Source: Ideonella benzenivorans (GTDB lineage Bacteria; Pseudomonadota; Gammaproteobacteria; Burkholderiales; Burkholderiaceae_C). From it: a DNA stretch of 64,000 nucleotides. This document shows, piece by piece, positions 9,143-17,888 of the stretch (position 1 is its first letter; the number at the start of each line of letters is the position of its first letter). The DNA is taken from positions 1-64,000 of the forward strand of contig NZ_JAGWCB010000014.1 of the NCBI RefSeq assembly GCF_020387415.1, given 5' to 3'. The notes beneath the pieces were generated by a model. It was given only the letters and a program-made list of their open reading frames with translations. It had not been told where the DNA came from and ran no database searches. A program made the position numbers and the translations under genes.

Positions 9143-9161
9143 AGCCCTCCGGGCGCGCGAC

Positions 9162-9545
9162 ATGATCCTGCTGCTGTGGACCGCCGCTGCGCTGGGCCTG
9201 CTGCTCTGGACCGGCCTGAGCTGGGCGCTGTGGGCCCTGCTGACGCACGACCCCAGCTGGGTCGTTGCGCTCAAGACCTGGCTGGATGCCAGCCCGCTGG
9301 CCGGCTGGCTGGATCAGGTGGCGCCGGGTTGGGACGGTGTGCTGGCCGCCACGGTGGGCCTGCTGCAGGCCCTGCTGCGCGGCGTGGCCCCGTGGGTGTC
9401 CTGGGTGCTGGGGGCCGTCTGGGTCGGTGGCTGCCTGCTGGGTCTGGCCCTCGCCGGCCTGCTGCACTGGGCCATCCGGGTCGGCAGCACCCCGGTCCGT
9501 CCTGCGGCCCCACCGCCTGCCGCGCCCCCACCGGCCACGGCCTGA
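9162..9545 (+). CDS. small hydrophobic membrane protein
   Basis: 127 residues starting MILLLWTAAALGLLLWTGLS, with two to three hydrophobic segments (about residues 2-27, 62-80, 82-108) and a proline/alanine-rich C-terminal tail. It follows lpxO by 19 bp and probably shares its transcript. I do not recognise a family. The strong GC bias and codon pattern match the neighbours, so it looks native. The reading frame could be coding only by inference from position, length and composition. Confidence 0.5.
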   Translation: MILLLWTAAALGLLLWTGLSWALWALLTHDPSWVVALKTWLDASPLAGWLDQVAPGWDGVLAATVGLLQALLRGVAPWVSWVLGAVWVGGCLLGLALAGLLHWAIRVGSTPVRPAAPPPAAPPPATA

Positions 9546-9582
9546 GCGGGCCCCGGGCATCCCACTTGCTTGCCCGGCCGCC

Positions 9583-10671
9583 ATGAACTTCCGACCCCGT
9601 TTTGTCCTGGCGCCCCTGGTCGCCAGTGCCGCCGCCCTGCTGGGGCTGCTGGCCCCGGCCGCCCAGGCCGCCACCCCGCCCCGCCCGGCCCCCCCCACCG
9701 CGGCGCAGGCCAGTTGCCTGAGCGACTGCACGCCCCGCATCGGCATCGTCTCGGCCTTCGGCGCCGAGGCCGACCTCTTGCTGGGCCGACTGCAGCACCC
9801 CAAGACCTGGACGATCACCGGCAAGCGCTTCACCACCGGCGAGCTCGAAGGCCACCGCGTGGTGGTGGTGCTCAGCGGCGTCAGCCTCGTCAACGCCACC
9901 CTCACCACCCAGCAGCTGCTGGACCACTTCCGCATCGACCGGCTGGTGATGAGCGGCATCGCCGGCGGCGTGAACCCGGCCAACCATGTGGGGGACGTGA
10001 CGGTGCCCGAGCGCTGGGCCCTGCCGCTGGAGACCTTCTGGAACGAAAGCGACACCCTGCCCGCCCCCTGCGGCCAGACCGGTGACCTGAGCTGCCTGGG
10101 CCTGAACCTGGCCGCGCCGGACGGCCAGCCCCTGCCGCCCTTCCAGCACCAGTTCCCGCGGGGCACCTACCTGCTCAACACGGCCAATGCCCCGCAGGGC
10201 GAGTACCGCTTCGACTACCCGGTGGACGCGGCCATGCTGGCCACGGTGCGCACGCTGCAGCCGCGCCTGCAGCGCTGCGGCCCCAAGGCCAAGCAGACCG
10301 ATGGCAGCGTGGACGAAAAGCTCTGCGTGAAGGAACAGCCACGCCTGCGGGTGGGCGGGCGCGGCGTCTCGGGCCCGGTCTTCCTGGCCAATGCCGAGTA
10401 CCGCGAGTACCTGTTCAAGCACCTGCAGGCCCAGACCTTCGAGATGGAGACCGCCGCGCTGGCCCATGTGGCCGCGGCCAACCAGGTGCCCTACATCGCC
10501 TTCCGCTCGCTGAGCGACCTGGCCGGCGCCGAGGGCTTCAATGCCGACGTGGGCGCCCTGTTCGCCAGCGGCCTGGCCGAGACCAACGAGGCCGAGGTGA
10601 CGCTGTCCTTCCTGCGCGCCTGGCGCTCGCCCGTCACCGCCGTGGCCCACCGCCATGGAGGCGCCCGATGA
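9583..10671 (+). CDS. exported PNP/MTAN-family nucleosidase or phosphorylase
   Basis: 362 residues. A signal peptide (VLAPLVASAAALLGLLAPAAQA) is followed by a PNP_UDP_1 domain: GIVSAFGAEADLLL at the start, the VMSGIAGGVNP phosphate/ribose loop and the FEMETAALAHVA purine/ribose-binding motif with Glu between aromatic and Met, as in MTA/SAH nucleosidases. It would cleave purine nucleosides in the periplasm. Export is unusual for this family. Its stop overlaps the start of the next gene (ATGA), a PNP-fold NUP protein, and a TonB receptor follows, which supports a role in extracytoplasmic nucleoside use. Nucleosidase versus phosphorylase cannot be decided. Confidence 0.8.
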   Translation: MNFRPRFVLAPLVASAAALLGLLAPAAQAATPPRPAPPTAAQASCLSDCTPRIGIVSAFGAEADLLLGRLQHPKTWTITGKRFTTGELEGHRVVVVLSGVSLVNATLTTQQLLDHFRIDRLVMSGIAGGVNPANHVGDVTVPERWALPLETFWNESDTLPAPCGQTGDLSCLGLNLAAPDGQPLPPFQHQFPRGTYLLNTANAPQGEYRFDYPVDAAMLATVRTLQPRLQRCGPKAKQTDGSVDEKLCVKEQPRLRVGGRGVSGPVFLANAEYREYLFKHLQAQTFEMETAALAHVAAANQVPYIAFRSLSDLAGAEGFNADVGALFASGLAETNEAEVTLSFLRAWRSPVTAVAHRHGGAR

Positions 10672-11717
10672 GCCGCTTCCTGCGCCGCCCCGCCGCGCTG
10701 CTGAGCGCCCTGCTGCTGAGCGCCGGCCTGGCCCAGGCCCAGACCGTTCCCGTGGCCCCCCGCCCGGTCAAGGCGCTGGTGATCTCGATGTTCGGCCCCG
10801 AGGCCGAACCCTGGATCGAACCCTTCCAGCTGACCGAGTCGATCTCGGTGCCGGGCCTGTCGCCTGACCACCCGGCCCTGCGCTGCAACCGCGACGACGT
10901 CTGCCTGCTGACCACCGGCATGGGCCACGCCAATGCGGCCGCCTCGGTGCTGGCGGTCACGCTGGACCCGCGTTTCGACCTGCGCAAGACCTGGTTCCTG
11001 ATCGCCGGCATCGCTGGCATCGACCCGGCCCAGGGCACGCTGGGCAGCGCCGCCTGGGCCCGCTGGCTGGTCGACACGGGCATCGCCCACGAAATCGATG
11101 CCCGCGAGATGCCCCAAGATTGGAGGACCGGCTACTTTGGCGTGCTGACTGCCGGGCCCGGCATCAAGCCCAAGCTGGAGTACCGCACCGAAGTGGCGCA
11201 CCTGGACGACGCGCTGGTGAACAAGGCCCTGGCCCTGACCCGCGGCGTGCCGCTGGCCGACAGCCCCCAGGCCCAGGCCTACCGGGCCCACTACGCCAAA
11301 GGCAGCCCGGCGGCCCGGCCGCCCGCGGTGATCCAGTGCGACACCGCCGGCGGTGACACCTGGTGGCACGGCCACCGCCTGGGCCAGCATGTGCGGGACT
11401 GGGTGAAGCTGATGACCGACGGCCAGGGTCGCTACTGCACCACCCAGCAGGAGGACAACGCCAGCTACAACGCGCTGGAACGCGCAGCCGCCGCCGGCAA
11501 GGTGGACCTGAAGCGCCTGGCCGTGCTGCGCACCGGCTCCAACTTCGACCGCCCCTACCCCGGCCAGACGGCCCAGGCCTCGCTGAAGGCCTCGACCACC
11601 GGTGCCACCGGGGGCTTCGTGCCCGCCACGCAGAACCTGGCCCGTGTCGGTGGCGTGCTGGTGCGCGACATCGTCGCCCACTGGGACCAGTGGAAGGACG
11701 GTGTGCCCGCCCCGTGA
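10668..11717 (+). CDS. NUP-family (purine nucleoside permease-like) exported protein
   Basis: 349 residues with a clear signal peptide (AALLSALLLSAGLAQAQ) and the NUP family pattern: VKALVISMFGPEAEPW, the DVCLLTTGMGHANAAAS strand, FLIAGIAGIDPAQGTLGS, and CTTQQEDNASYNALERA. The family takes its name from a yeast nucleoside transporter. Apart from the signal peptide no membrane segment is visible, and GIAGIDP aligns with the GIAGGVNP loop of the preceding PNP protein. It is therefore more likely a periplasmic PNP-fold enzyme or binding protein than a permease. It is translationally coupled to the upstream gene by ATGA overlap. Confidence 0.78.
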   Translation: MSRFLRRPAALLSALLLSAGLAQAQTVPVAPRPVKALVISMFGPEAEPWIEPFQLTESISVPGLSPDHPALRCNRDDVCLLTTGMGHANAAASVLAVTLDPRFDLRKTWFLIAGIAGIDPAQGTLGSAAWARWLVDTGIAHEIDAREMPQDWRTGYFGVLTAGPGIKPKLEYRTEVAHLDDALVNKALALTRGVPLADSPQAQAYRAHYAKGSPAARPPAVIQCDTAGGDTWWHGHRLGQHVRDWVKLMTDGQGRYCTTQQEDNASYNALERAAAAGKVDLKRLAVLRTGSNFDRPYPGQTAQASLKASTTGATGGFVPATQNLARVGGVLVRDIVAHWDQWKDGVPAP

Positions 11718-11730
11718 GGGGGCCGGAGTG

Positions 11731-11747
11731 ATGGCATGTGGGTTGCT
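11731..11747 (+). promoter_or_regulatory. sigma-54 promoter upstream of the TonB receptor
   Basis: TGGCATG-N4-TTGCT with GG at 11733-11734 and GC at 11745-11746, exactly 10 bp apart. The -12 element is perfect and the -24 element has one substitution. Predicted transcription start is near 11758, 27 bp before the receptor ATG at 11785. This also argues against the upstream ATG at 11731. Confidence 0.65.
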
Positions 11748-11784
11748 TTACAGCGCGAACGACAACTTTGCGTTGCAGCAACCC

Positions 11785-14052
11785 ATGACCACCCGTCATC
11801 ACCCAGCCGCCCACCCCGCGGCGCAGTTCCGTCCCTCTCTGCTGAGCCTGGCGGCGCTGGCCGCCCTGCTCCCCACCGCCCCCACCTGGGCCCAGGACGC
11901 GACGGCCGGCGCCGAAGCCGGCAAGCTGACCACCATCACCGTGACCGCCGAGCGCCGCGAGGAAAACGCGCTCGAGGTGCCGATGTCGATCACGACGCTG
12001 CGCGGCGAGGCGCTGGACGTGATCAACTCCAGCGGCGAGGACCTGCGCATGCTCTCGGGCCGCGTGCCCAGCCTGAACATCGAATCCTCCTTCGGCCGGG
12101 CCTTCCCGCGCTTCTACATCCGCGGCTACGGCAACACCGACTTCCGCCTGAACGCCTCGCAGCCGGTGTCCCTGATCCTGGACGACATCGTGCAGGAGAA
12201 CCCCATCCTCAAGGGCTTCCCCATCTTCGACAGCGAAGGCGTGGAAGTGCTGGCCGGCCCGCAGGGCACGCTGTTCGGCCGCAACACCCCGGCCGGCGTG
12301 GTCAAGTTCGACTCGGTCAAGCCGCAGAAGACCTTTGGCGGCTACGGCAGCCTGAGCTACGGCACCTACGGCACGGTCAACGCCGAGGGCGCGATCAACC
12401 TGCCGGTGGACGAACAGTGGCAGGCCCGCGTCTCGCTGCAATCGCAGCACCGTGACAACTGGGTCACCAACGAAGCGCCGGCCCCGGTGGTGCAGCAGAC
12501 CCACAAGCTCGAAGGCTATGACGACAACGCCGTGCGCGCCCAGCTGCTGTACGGCGCCGGCACCCCCTTCAGCGCGCTGTTCAACGTGCACGCCCGCGAC
12601 CTGAACGGCAGCGCCCGCCTGTTCCGCGCCAACATCATCCAGAGTGGCACGAACGACCTGGCCGACGGCTTCGACAAGAGCAAGGTCTCTCTGGATGGCA
12701 AGAACGAGCAGAAGCTCAGCAGCACCGGCGCCAACGCCCACCTGACCTGGGCCTTCGACGGCTACAAGCTGCACTCGATCACCGGCTTCGAGAAGGTCCA
12801 TTCCTTCAGCCGCGGCGACGTGGACGGTGGCTACGGCGCCAGCTACCTGCCCTACATGGGGCCGGGCCTCATCCCCTTCTCCAGCGAGACCGCGGACGGT
12901 CTGCGCGCGCACCAGCAGTGGACGCAGGAACTGCGCGCCGAGTCCGCCACCAGCGGCCCGCTGAGCTGGCAGAGCGGCCTGTACTTCTTCCACGAGAAGT
13001 ACGCCATGGACGCCTACAGCTACGACTCCACCAGCGGCGGCGCCCAGACCGGCCTGTCCACCACCACCCAGACCAACAACTCCTGGGCGGCCTTCGGTTC
13101 GGTCAACTACGCCATCGCACCGGATGTGACCGTGCGCGCCGGCCTGCGCTACACGCACGACTGGAAGAAGCTCTCGACCGACCCCGGCGACGTGGCGGTG
13201 GACGCCAGCGCCGGCCTGAGCGACACGGTGTCCAGCAACAAGGTCACCGGCGACCTGGCCGCCACCTGGTCGATCACCAAGGACACCAACCTCTACGCCC
13301 GCATCGCCACCGGCTACCGCGGCGCCAGCATCCTGCCGGCCTCGGGCTTCAACCCGATGTCCAACGCCGACCCGGAGACCACGACCTCCTACGAGGCGGG
13401 CGTGAAGTCCGAGCTGTTCGACCGCCGCGCCCGCGTGACGGCCAACGTCTTCCACTACGACGTCAAGAACCAGCAGCTGACCGCCGTGGGCGGCGCCAGC
13501 AACTCCACCCTGTTGCTCAGCGCCAAGAAGGCCATGGGCGAGGGCGTGGAAATGACGCTGGACGCCTACCTGACCGAGAACCTGCTGTTGAACCTGAACG
13601 GCAGCGTGAACACCACCAAGATCAAGGACAAGAACCTGGTGGTGGCCGGCTGTGCGCTGTGCACCGTGACCGACCCGGCGGGCACCGTCAGCGGCACCTA
13701 CCACATCGACGGCAACCCGCTACCGCAGGCGCCCAAGTACGTGGCCAACGCCAACCTGCGCTACAGCCTGCCGATGGCCGATGGCAGCGAGTTCTACGTC
13801 TACACGGACTGGACCTACCGCAGCAAGATCAACTTCTTCCTGTACGAGTCCACCGAGTTCACGGGCAAGTCGCTGACCCAGGGCGGTCTGCGCCTGGGCT
13901 ATGTCTGGGGCAACGGCAAGTACGAGGTCGCCGCCTTCGGCCGCAACATCACCAACAAGGTGGTGGTCAACGGCGCCATCGACTTCAACAACCTGACCGG
14001 CTTCATCAACGAACCGCGCACCTTCGGCGCGCAGTTCAAGGCGATGTTCTGA
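11785..14052 (+). CDS. TonB-dependent outer membrane receptor
   Basis: 755 residues. A signal peptide ends at TAPTWAQ. A TonB-box-like LTTITVTAERR segment and plug domain follow (VEVLAGPQGTLFGRNTPAGV), then a 22-strand barrel ending in an aromatic C-terminus (AQFKAMF). The ligand is not obvious from sequence. Its position after two exported nucleoside-cleaving proteins and before adenine deaminase points to nucleosides, nucleotides or purines. Start 11785 is chosen because an in-frame ATG at 11731 lies inside the sigma-54 promoter and would spoil the signal peptide. It converges on the adenine deaminase gene with a 3-bp gap. Confidence 0.9.
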   Translation: MTTRHHPAAHPAAQFRPSLLSLAALAALLPTAPTWAQDATAGAEAGKLTTITVTAERREENALEVPMSITTLRGEALDVINSSGEDLRMLSGRVPSLNIESSFGRAFPRFYIRGYGNTDFRLNASQPVSLILDDIVQENPILKGFPIFDSEGVEVLAGPQGTLFGRNTPAGVVKFDSVKPQKTFGGYGSLSYGTYGTVNAEGAINLPVDEQWQARVSLQSQHRDNWVTNEAPAPVVQQTHKLEGYDDNAVRAQLLYGAGTPFSALFNVHARDLNGSARLFRANIIQSGTNDLADGFDKSKVSLDGKNEQKLSSTGANAHLTWAFDGYKLHSITGFEKVHSFSRGDVDGGYGASYLPYMGPGLIPFSSETADGLRAHQQWTQELRAESATSGPLSWQSGLYFFHEKYAMDAYSYDSTSGGAQTGLSTTTQTNNSWAAFGSVNYAIAPDVTVRAGLRYTHDWKKLSTDPGDVAVDASAGLSDTVSSNKVTGDLAATWSITKDTNLYARIATGYRGASILPASGFNPMSNADPETTTSYEAGVKSELFDRRARVTANVFHYDVKNQQLTAVGGASNSTLLLSAKKAMGEGVEMTLDAYLTENLLLNLNGSVNTTKIKDKNLVVAGCALCTVTDPAGTVSGTYHIDGNPLPQAPKYVANANLRYSLPMADGSEFYVYTDWTYRSKINFFLYESTEFTGKSLTQGGLRLGYVWGNGKYEVAAFGRNITNKVVVNGAIDFNNLTGFINEPRTFGAQFKAMF

Positions 14053-14055
14053 GCC

Positions 14056-15120
14056 TCAGGCCGCGGCGGCGCGGAAGGCGGTGTCCAGCTGGGCCAGCCA
14101 CTGCGCCCGCTGCGCCGGGGCCACGAAACTGGCCTCGAAGCTGTTGCGGGCCAGCACATAGGCCTCCCGCGCGCCCAGCGCCGGCATGGCCTCGAAACAG
14201 GCCAGGTAGTTGGCGTTCAGGTAGCCGCCGAAATAGGCCGGGTCGTCCGAGTTCAGCATCGCCACCAGGCCGTGCGCCAGCAGCTGCGGCAGCTGGTGCT
14301 CGGCCAGGTCCTGGACGCCACAGAGCTTCAGGTTGGACAGCGGGCAGACCGTCAGTGGCACCCGCTCGGCGGCCAGCCGGTCCATCAGGGCCGGGTCCTC
14401 CACGCTGCGCACGCCGTGGTCGATGCGCTCGACCTTCAGCACGTCCAGCGCGCCCGTCACATAGGCGGGCGGCCCTTCCTCGCCCGCGTGGGCCACGCGG
14501 TGCAGGCCCAGCTCGGCCGCCTTGGCAAAGACGCGGGCGAACTTCTCCGGCGGGTGGCCGCGCTCGGAGCTGTCCAGGCCCACGCCGATGAAGTACTCGC
14601 GCCAGGGCAGCGCGGCCTCCAGCGTGGCCAGCGCGTCCTCCTCGCTCAGGTGGCGCAGAAAGCACAGGATCAGCTTGGCGCTGATGCCCAGTTCCTGGTG
14701 CGCCCGCTGACAGGCATGGTGCAGGCCCAGGATCACCGTCTGCATCGGCACGCCGCGGGCGGTGTGGGTCTGCGGGTCGAAGAAGATCTCGGTGTGGACC
14801 ACGTTCTCGGCCGCCGCCTTCTCCAGGTAGGCCCAGGCCATGTCGAAGAAGTCTTCCTCCTTCAGCAGCACGCTGGCCCCGGCGTAATAGATGTCCAGGA
14901 AGCTCTGCAGGTCGGTGAAGGCATAGGCCGCGCGCAGGGCCTCGACGCTGGGATAGGCCAGCGCCACGCCATTGCGCTGGGCCAGCTTGAAGATCAGCTC
15001 GGGCTCCAGCGAGCCTTCGATGTGGATGTGGAGTTCGGCCTTGGGCATGGTGCGCAGCAGCGCAGGCAGCCGGTCGCGGCCAATGCGGTCAAAGGGGATG
15101 TTTGGCAGGGCGGCGGTCAT
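14056..15120 (-). CDS. adenine deaminase (type 2, adenosine-deaminase fold)
   Basis: 354 residues of the adenosine/adenine deaminase superfamily. Metal and catalytic motifs are KAELHIHIEGSLEPEL, HAGEEGPP, RIDHGVRS and LNSDDPAYFGG. The segment VVHTEIFFDPQTHTARGV is typical of type-2 adenine deaminases, where adenosine deaminases have a YxEVRFAP segment, so adenine to hypoxanthine plus ammonia is the likelier reaction. ATG at 15120 is used. A longer frame upstream runs into the promoter of the divergent ABC operon. The hypoxanthine formed would feed XdhABC encoded at 41312-46056. Confidence 0.82.
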   Translation of the reverse strand: MTAALPNIPFDRIGRDRLPALLRTMPKAELHIHIEGSLEPELIFKLAQRNGVALAYPSVEALRAAYAFTDLQSFLDIYYAGASVLLKEEDFFDMAWAYLEKAAAENVVHTEIFFDPQTHTARGVPMQTVILGLHHACQRAHQELGISAKLILCFLRHLSEEDALATLEAALPWREYFIGVGLDSSERGHPPEKFARVFAKAAELGLHRVAHAGEEGPPAYVTGALDVLKVERIDHGVRSVEDPALMDRLAAERVPLTVCPLSNLKLCGVQDLAEHQLPQLLAHGLVAMLNSDDPAYFGGYLNANYLACFEAMPALGAREAYVLARNSFEASFVAPAQRAQWLAQLDTAFRAAAA

Positions 15121-15205
15121 GAACGGGCTCCGGAATGAACGGACGCGAGCGGCGTCCACGGGGCCATTCTGGCGCCCGCGCGGGGCTTTTTGTACACAGG
15201 ATGTG

Positions 15206-15221
15206 TGGCACGTGACTTGCA
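15206..15221 (+). promoter_or_regulatory. sigma-54 promoter of the BMP-ABC-codA operon
   Basis: TGGCACG-N4-TTGCA matches the -24/-12 consensus at every conserved base, with GG at 15207-15208 and GC at 15219-15220 (10 bp apart). Predicted start near 15232 gives a leader of about 62 bases that contains GGAG shortly before the ATG at 15294. No sigma-70 promoter of comparable quality is seen in the gap. Confidence 0.75.
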
Positions 15222-15293
15222 CCCACACCGTGCCCCTTCCCGGGGCTCCCGCACTTGGTGCATTTCCCTTCTTCTTTTTTGGAGTTCGATCCC

Positions 15294-16298
15294 ATGACGT
15301 CTCGTCGCTCCCTGCTGGCCTCGGCCGGTGCGCTGGCCGGATCCCTTGCGCTGTCGAGCCCGGGCCTGGCCCTGGCCGCCGGCGGCAAGATCAAGGTGGC
15401 CGCGGTCTACACCGTGCCCTTCGAGCAGCAATGGGTGAGCCGCATCCACAAGGCCCTGAAGGCGGCCGAGGCCCGCGGCGAGATTGAATACAAAGCCACC
15501 GAGAACGTGGCCAACGCCGACTACGAGCGCGTGATGCGCGAGTACGCCACCGGCGGCGCCCAGCTGATCCTGGGCGAGGCCTTCGCGGTGGAAGCCGCCG
15601 CCCGCAAGGTGGCCAAGGACTTCCCCAAGACCGCCTTCCTGCTGGGCAGCTCGGGCAAGTCGCAGGCGCCCAACTTCGCGGTGTTCGACAACTTCATCCA
15701 GGAGCCGGCCTACCTGAGCGGCATGATCGCCGGCGCCATGACCAAGACCAACAAGATCGGCATGGTCGGCGGCTTCCCCATCCCCGAGGTGAACCGCCTG
15801 ATGAACGCCTTCATGGCCGGCGCCAAGGAGACCAACCCCAAGGTCAGCTTCACCGTCAGCTTCATCAACAGCTGGTTCGACCCGCCCAAGGCCAAGGAGG
15901 CCACCTTCGCGATGATCGACAAGGGCGCCGACGTGCTCTACGCCGAGCGCTTTGGCGTCAGCGACGCGGCCAAGGAGAAAGGCAAGCTGGCGATCGGCAA
16001 CGTGATCAACACCCAGCCCCAGTACCCCGACACCGTGGTGGCCTCGGCGCTGTGGAACATGGAGCCCTCGGTGGACCGCGCGATCCAGCTGGTCAAGGCC
16101 GGCAAGTTCGCCGCCGAGGACTACGGCATCTACTCGACCATGAAGTACAAGGGCTCCGAGCTGGCCCCGCTGGGCACCTTCGAGAAGAAGGTGCCGGCCG
16201 ACGTGGTCGCCAAGGTCAAGGCCAAGGAAAAGGCCATCCTGGCCGGCAGCTTCAGCGTCAAGGTGGACGACAAACAACCCAAGTCCAGCGCCCAGTGA
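15294..16298 (+). CDS. BMP-family periplasmic binding protein (nucleoside/purine ABC importer 1)
   Basis: 334 residues. An RR-containing signal peptide (SRRSLLASAGALAGSLAL) is followed by the basic membrane protein (BMP/PnrA-like) fold: KVAAVYTVPFEQQWVSRIH, KTAFLLGSSG, SGMIAGAMTKTNKIGMVGG and a C-terminal lobe. BMP proteins bind nucleosides or related purines and feed ATPase-permease complexes with two permeases, as found downstream. Start 15294 has GGAG in the preceding 15 bases. It is the first gene of a five-gene operon ending in cytosine deaminase, so a free base such as cytosine or a purine base is a plausible substrate. Confidence 0.88.
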   Translation: MTSRRSLLASAGALAGSLALSSPGLALAAGGKIKVAAVYTVPFEQQWVSRIHKALKAAEARGEIEYKATENVANADYERVMREYATGGAQLILGEAFAVEAAARKVAKDFPKTAFLLGSSGKSQAPNFAVFDNFIQEPAYLSGMIAGAMTKTNKIGMVGGFPIPEVNRLMNAFMAGAKETNPKVSFTVSFINSWFDPPKAKEATFAMIDKGADVLYAERFGVSDAAKEKGKLAIGNVINTQPQYPDTVVASALWNMEPSVDRAIQLVKAGKFAAEDYGIYSTMKYKGSELAPLGTFEKKVPADVVAKVKAKEKAILAGSFSVKVDDKQPKSSAQ

Positions 16299-16310
16299 GT
16301 TCGTGAGCCA

Positions 16311-17888
16311 GTGACTTCCAACGACACGACGACCGGCACGGCCCCCGCGCCGGTGCTGCGCCTGTCGGGCATCACCAAGCGCTTCGGTGCGCTGACCGCC
16401 AACGACGGCATCTCGCTGGACCTGCGGGCCGGCGAGGTGCTGGCCCTGCTGGGCGAGAACGGCGCCGGCAAGAGCACGCTGATGTCCATCCTGTTCGGCC
16501 ACTACACGGCCGACGCGGGCCACATCACCGTACATGGCCGGCCGTTGCCGCCGGGCCAGCCGCGGGCCGCGCTGGCGGCCGGCATCGGCATGGTGCACCA
16601 GCACTCCACGCTGGCCGACAACCTGACGGTGCTGGACAACGTGATGCTGGGCACCGAGCCGCTGTGGCAGCCCTTCACCCGCCGCCGGGCCGCGCGTGCG
16701 CGCCTGCTGGCGGTGGCGCAGCGCTTTGGCCTGACGGTGCAGCCCGAGGCCCGGGTGGGCACGCTCAGCGTGGGCGAGCGCCAGCGGGTCGAGATCCTCA
16801 AGGCCCTCTACCGCGATGCCCGCATCCTGATCCTGGACGAGCCCACCGCGGTGCTCACCCCGCAGGAGAGCGAGGCCCTGTTCGACACCCTGGGCCAGAT
16901 GGTCGCCCAGGGCCTGGCCATCATCTTCATCAGCCACAAGCTGGGCGAGGTGCTGCGCGTCTCGCACCGGGTCGCCGTGTTGCGCGCCGGCCGGCTGGTG
17001 GCGCAGGCCCGCGCGGCGGACACCGATGCCGCCACGCTGGCCCAGTGGATGGTGGGCCAGGCCGTGGCCCGCACCGAACGCCACCCGGCCGAGCACCGGG
17101 ACGGCCCGGTGGTGTGCGCGCTGCGCGGCGTGGCCACCGACGGCCACCCACGCGAGCAGCTGCACGACATCCACCTGGACCTGCGCGCCGGCGAGATCGT
17201 CGCGGTGGCCGGCGTCTCCGGCAATGGCCAGGTGGCGCTGGCCGAGCTGCTGTGCGGCACCCGCCGCGCCAGCCGCGGCACGCTCACCCTGGCCGGCCAG
17301 CCGCTGCGCGCCGCGCCGGCCTGGCTGGTGCAGCAGGGTGTGGCCCGCATCCCGGAAGACCGGCACGGCACCGGCGTGGTGGGCGACCTGCCGGTGTGGG
17401 AGAACGCGGTGGCCGAGCGCCTTGGCGAGACCCGTTTCTCACGCTGGGGCTGGGTGCGCCGCGACGCCGCCCGGGCCCATGCCGATCGGCTGGTGCGGGA
17501 ATTCGACGTGCGCGGCGGCGGCCTGGATGTGCCGGCCCGTTCGCTGTCGGGCGGCAACATGCAGAAGCTGATCCTGGGCCGCGCCCTGCGCGCGCCCGAT
17601 GGCCAGCCGCCGCGGCTGATCGTCGCCCACCAGCCCACCTGGGGCCTGGACGTGGGCGCGGTGGCGGCCATCCAGGCCCAGCTGCTGGCGGCCCGCGACG
17701 CCTGGGCCGCGGTGCTGCTGCTGTCCGATGACCTGGACGAGGTGATGACCCTGGGCGACCGCATCGCGGTGATGCACAGCGGCCACCTCGGCCCCGCCCG
17801 GCCCGCCGAGGCCTGGACCCGCGAGACCATCGGCCTGGCCATGGCCGGCCATGCCGAGGCCCCGCAAGGAGACCCTGTTGCGACTTGA
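16311..17888 (+). CDS. ABC importer 1 ATPase (double ATPase, BMP type)
   Basis: 525 residues with two tandem ABC ATPase domains, as in sugar/nucleoside importers. Domain 1 shows Walker A GENGAGKST, signature LSVGERQRVEILKAL and Walker B ILILDEP. Domain 2 has a degenerate Walker A (GVSGNGQVAL), signature LSGGNMQKLILGRAL and HQPTWGLDVGAV. Start is GTG at 16311, 12 bases after the binding-protein stop. No ATG fits better. It energises the permease pair encoded immediately downstream. Confidence 0.9.
   Translation: MTSNDTTTGTAPAPVLRLSGITKRFGALTANDGISLDLRAGEVLALLGENGAGKSTLMSILFGHYTADAGHITVHGRPLPPGQPRAALAAGIGMVHQHSTLADNLTVLDNVMLGTEPLWQPFTRRRAARARLLAVAQRFGLTVQPEARVGTLSVGERQRVEILKALYRDARILILDEPTAVLTPQESEALFDTLGQMVAQGLAIIFISHKLGEVLRVSHRVAVLRAGRLVAQARAADTDAATLAQWMVGQAVARTERHPAEHRDGPVVCALRGVATDGHPREQLHDIHLDLRAGEIVAVAGVSGNGQVALAELLCGTRRASRGTLTLAGQPLRAAPAWLVQQGVARIPEDRHGTGVVGDLPVWENAVAERLGETRFSRWGWVRRDAARAHADRLVREFDVRGGGLDVPARSLSGGNMQKLILGRALRAPDGQPPRLIVAHQPTWGLDVGAVAAIQAQLLAARDAWAAVLLLSDDLDEVMTLGDRIAVMHSGHLGPARPAEAWTRETIGLAMAGHAEAPQGDPVAT
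17866..17871 (+). promoter_or_regulatory. Shine-Dalgarno AAGGAG deciding a TTG start
   Basis: A perfect AAGGAG lies six bases before TTG at 17878. The alternative ATG at 17851 lies upstream of this site and lacks its own. This supports a rare TTG start within the last codons of the ATPase gene. Confidence 0.6.

Noticed and set aside
9555..9570. Sigma-54-like GGGCATC-N4-TTGCT before the exported PNP gene
   Set aside because: Predicted start is about two bases before the ATG at 9583 and the -25 T is missing, so it was not accepted as a promoter.
11731..11784. ATG at 11731 as start of the TonB receptor
   Set aside because: It lies within the sigma-54 promoter and would place 18 residues before a normal signal peptide.
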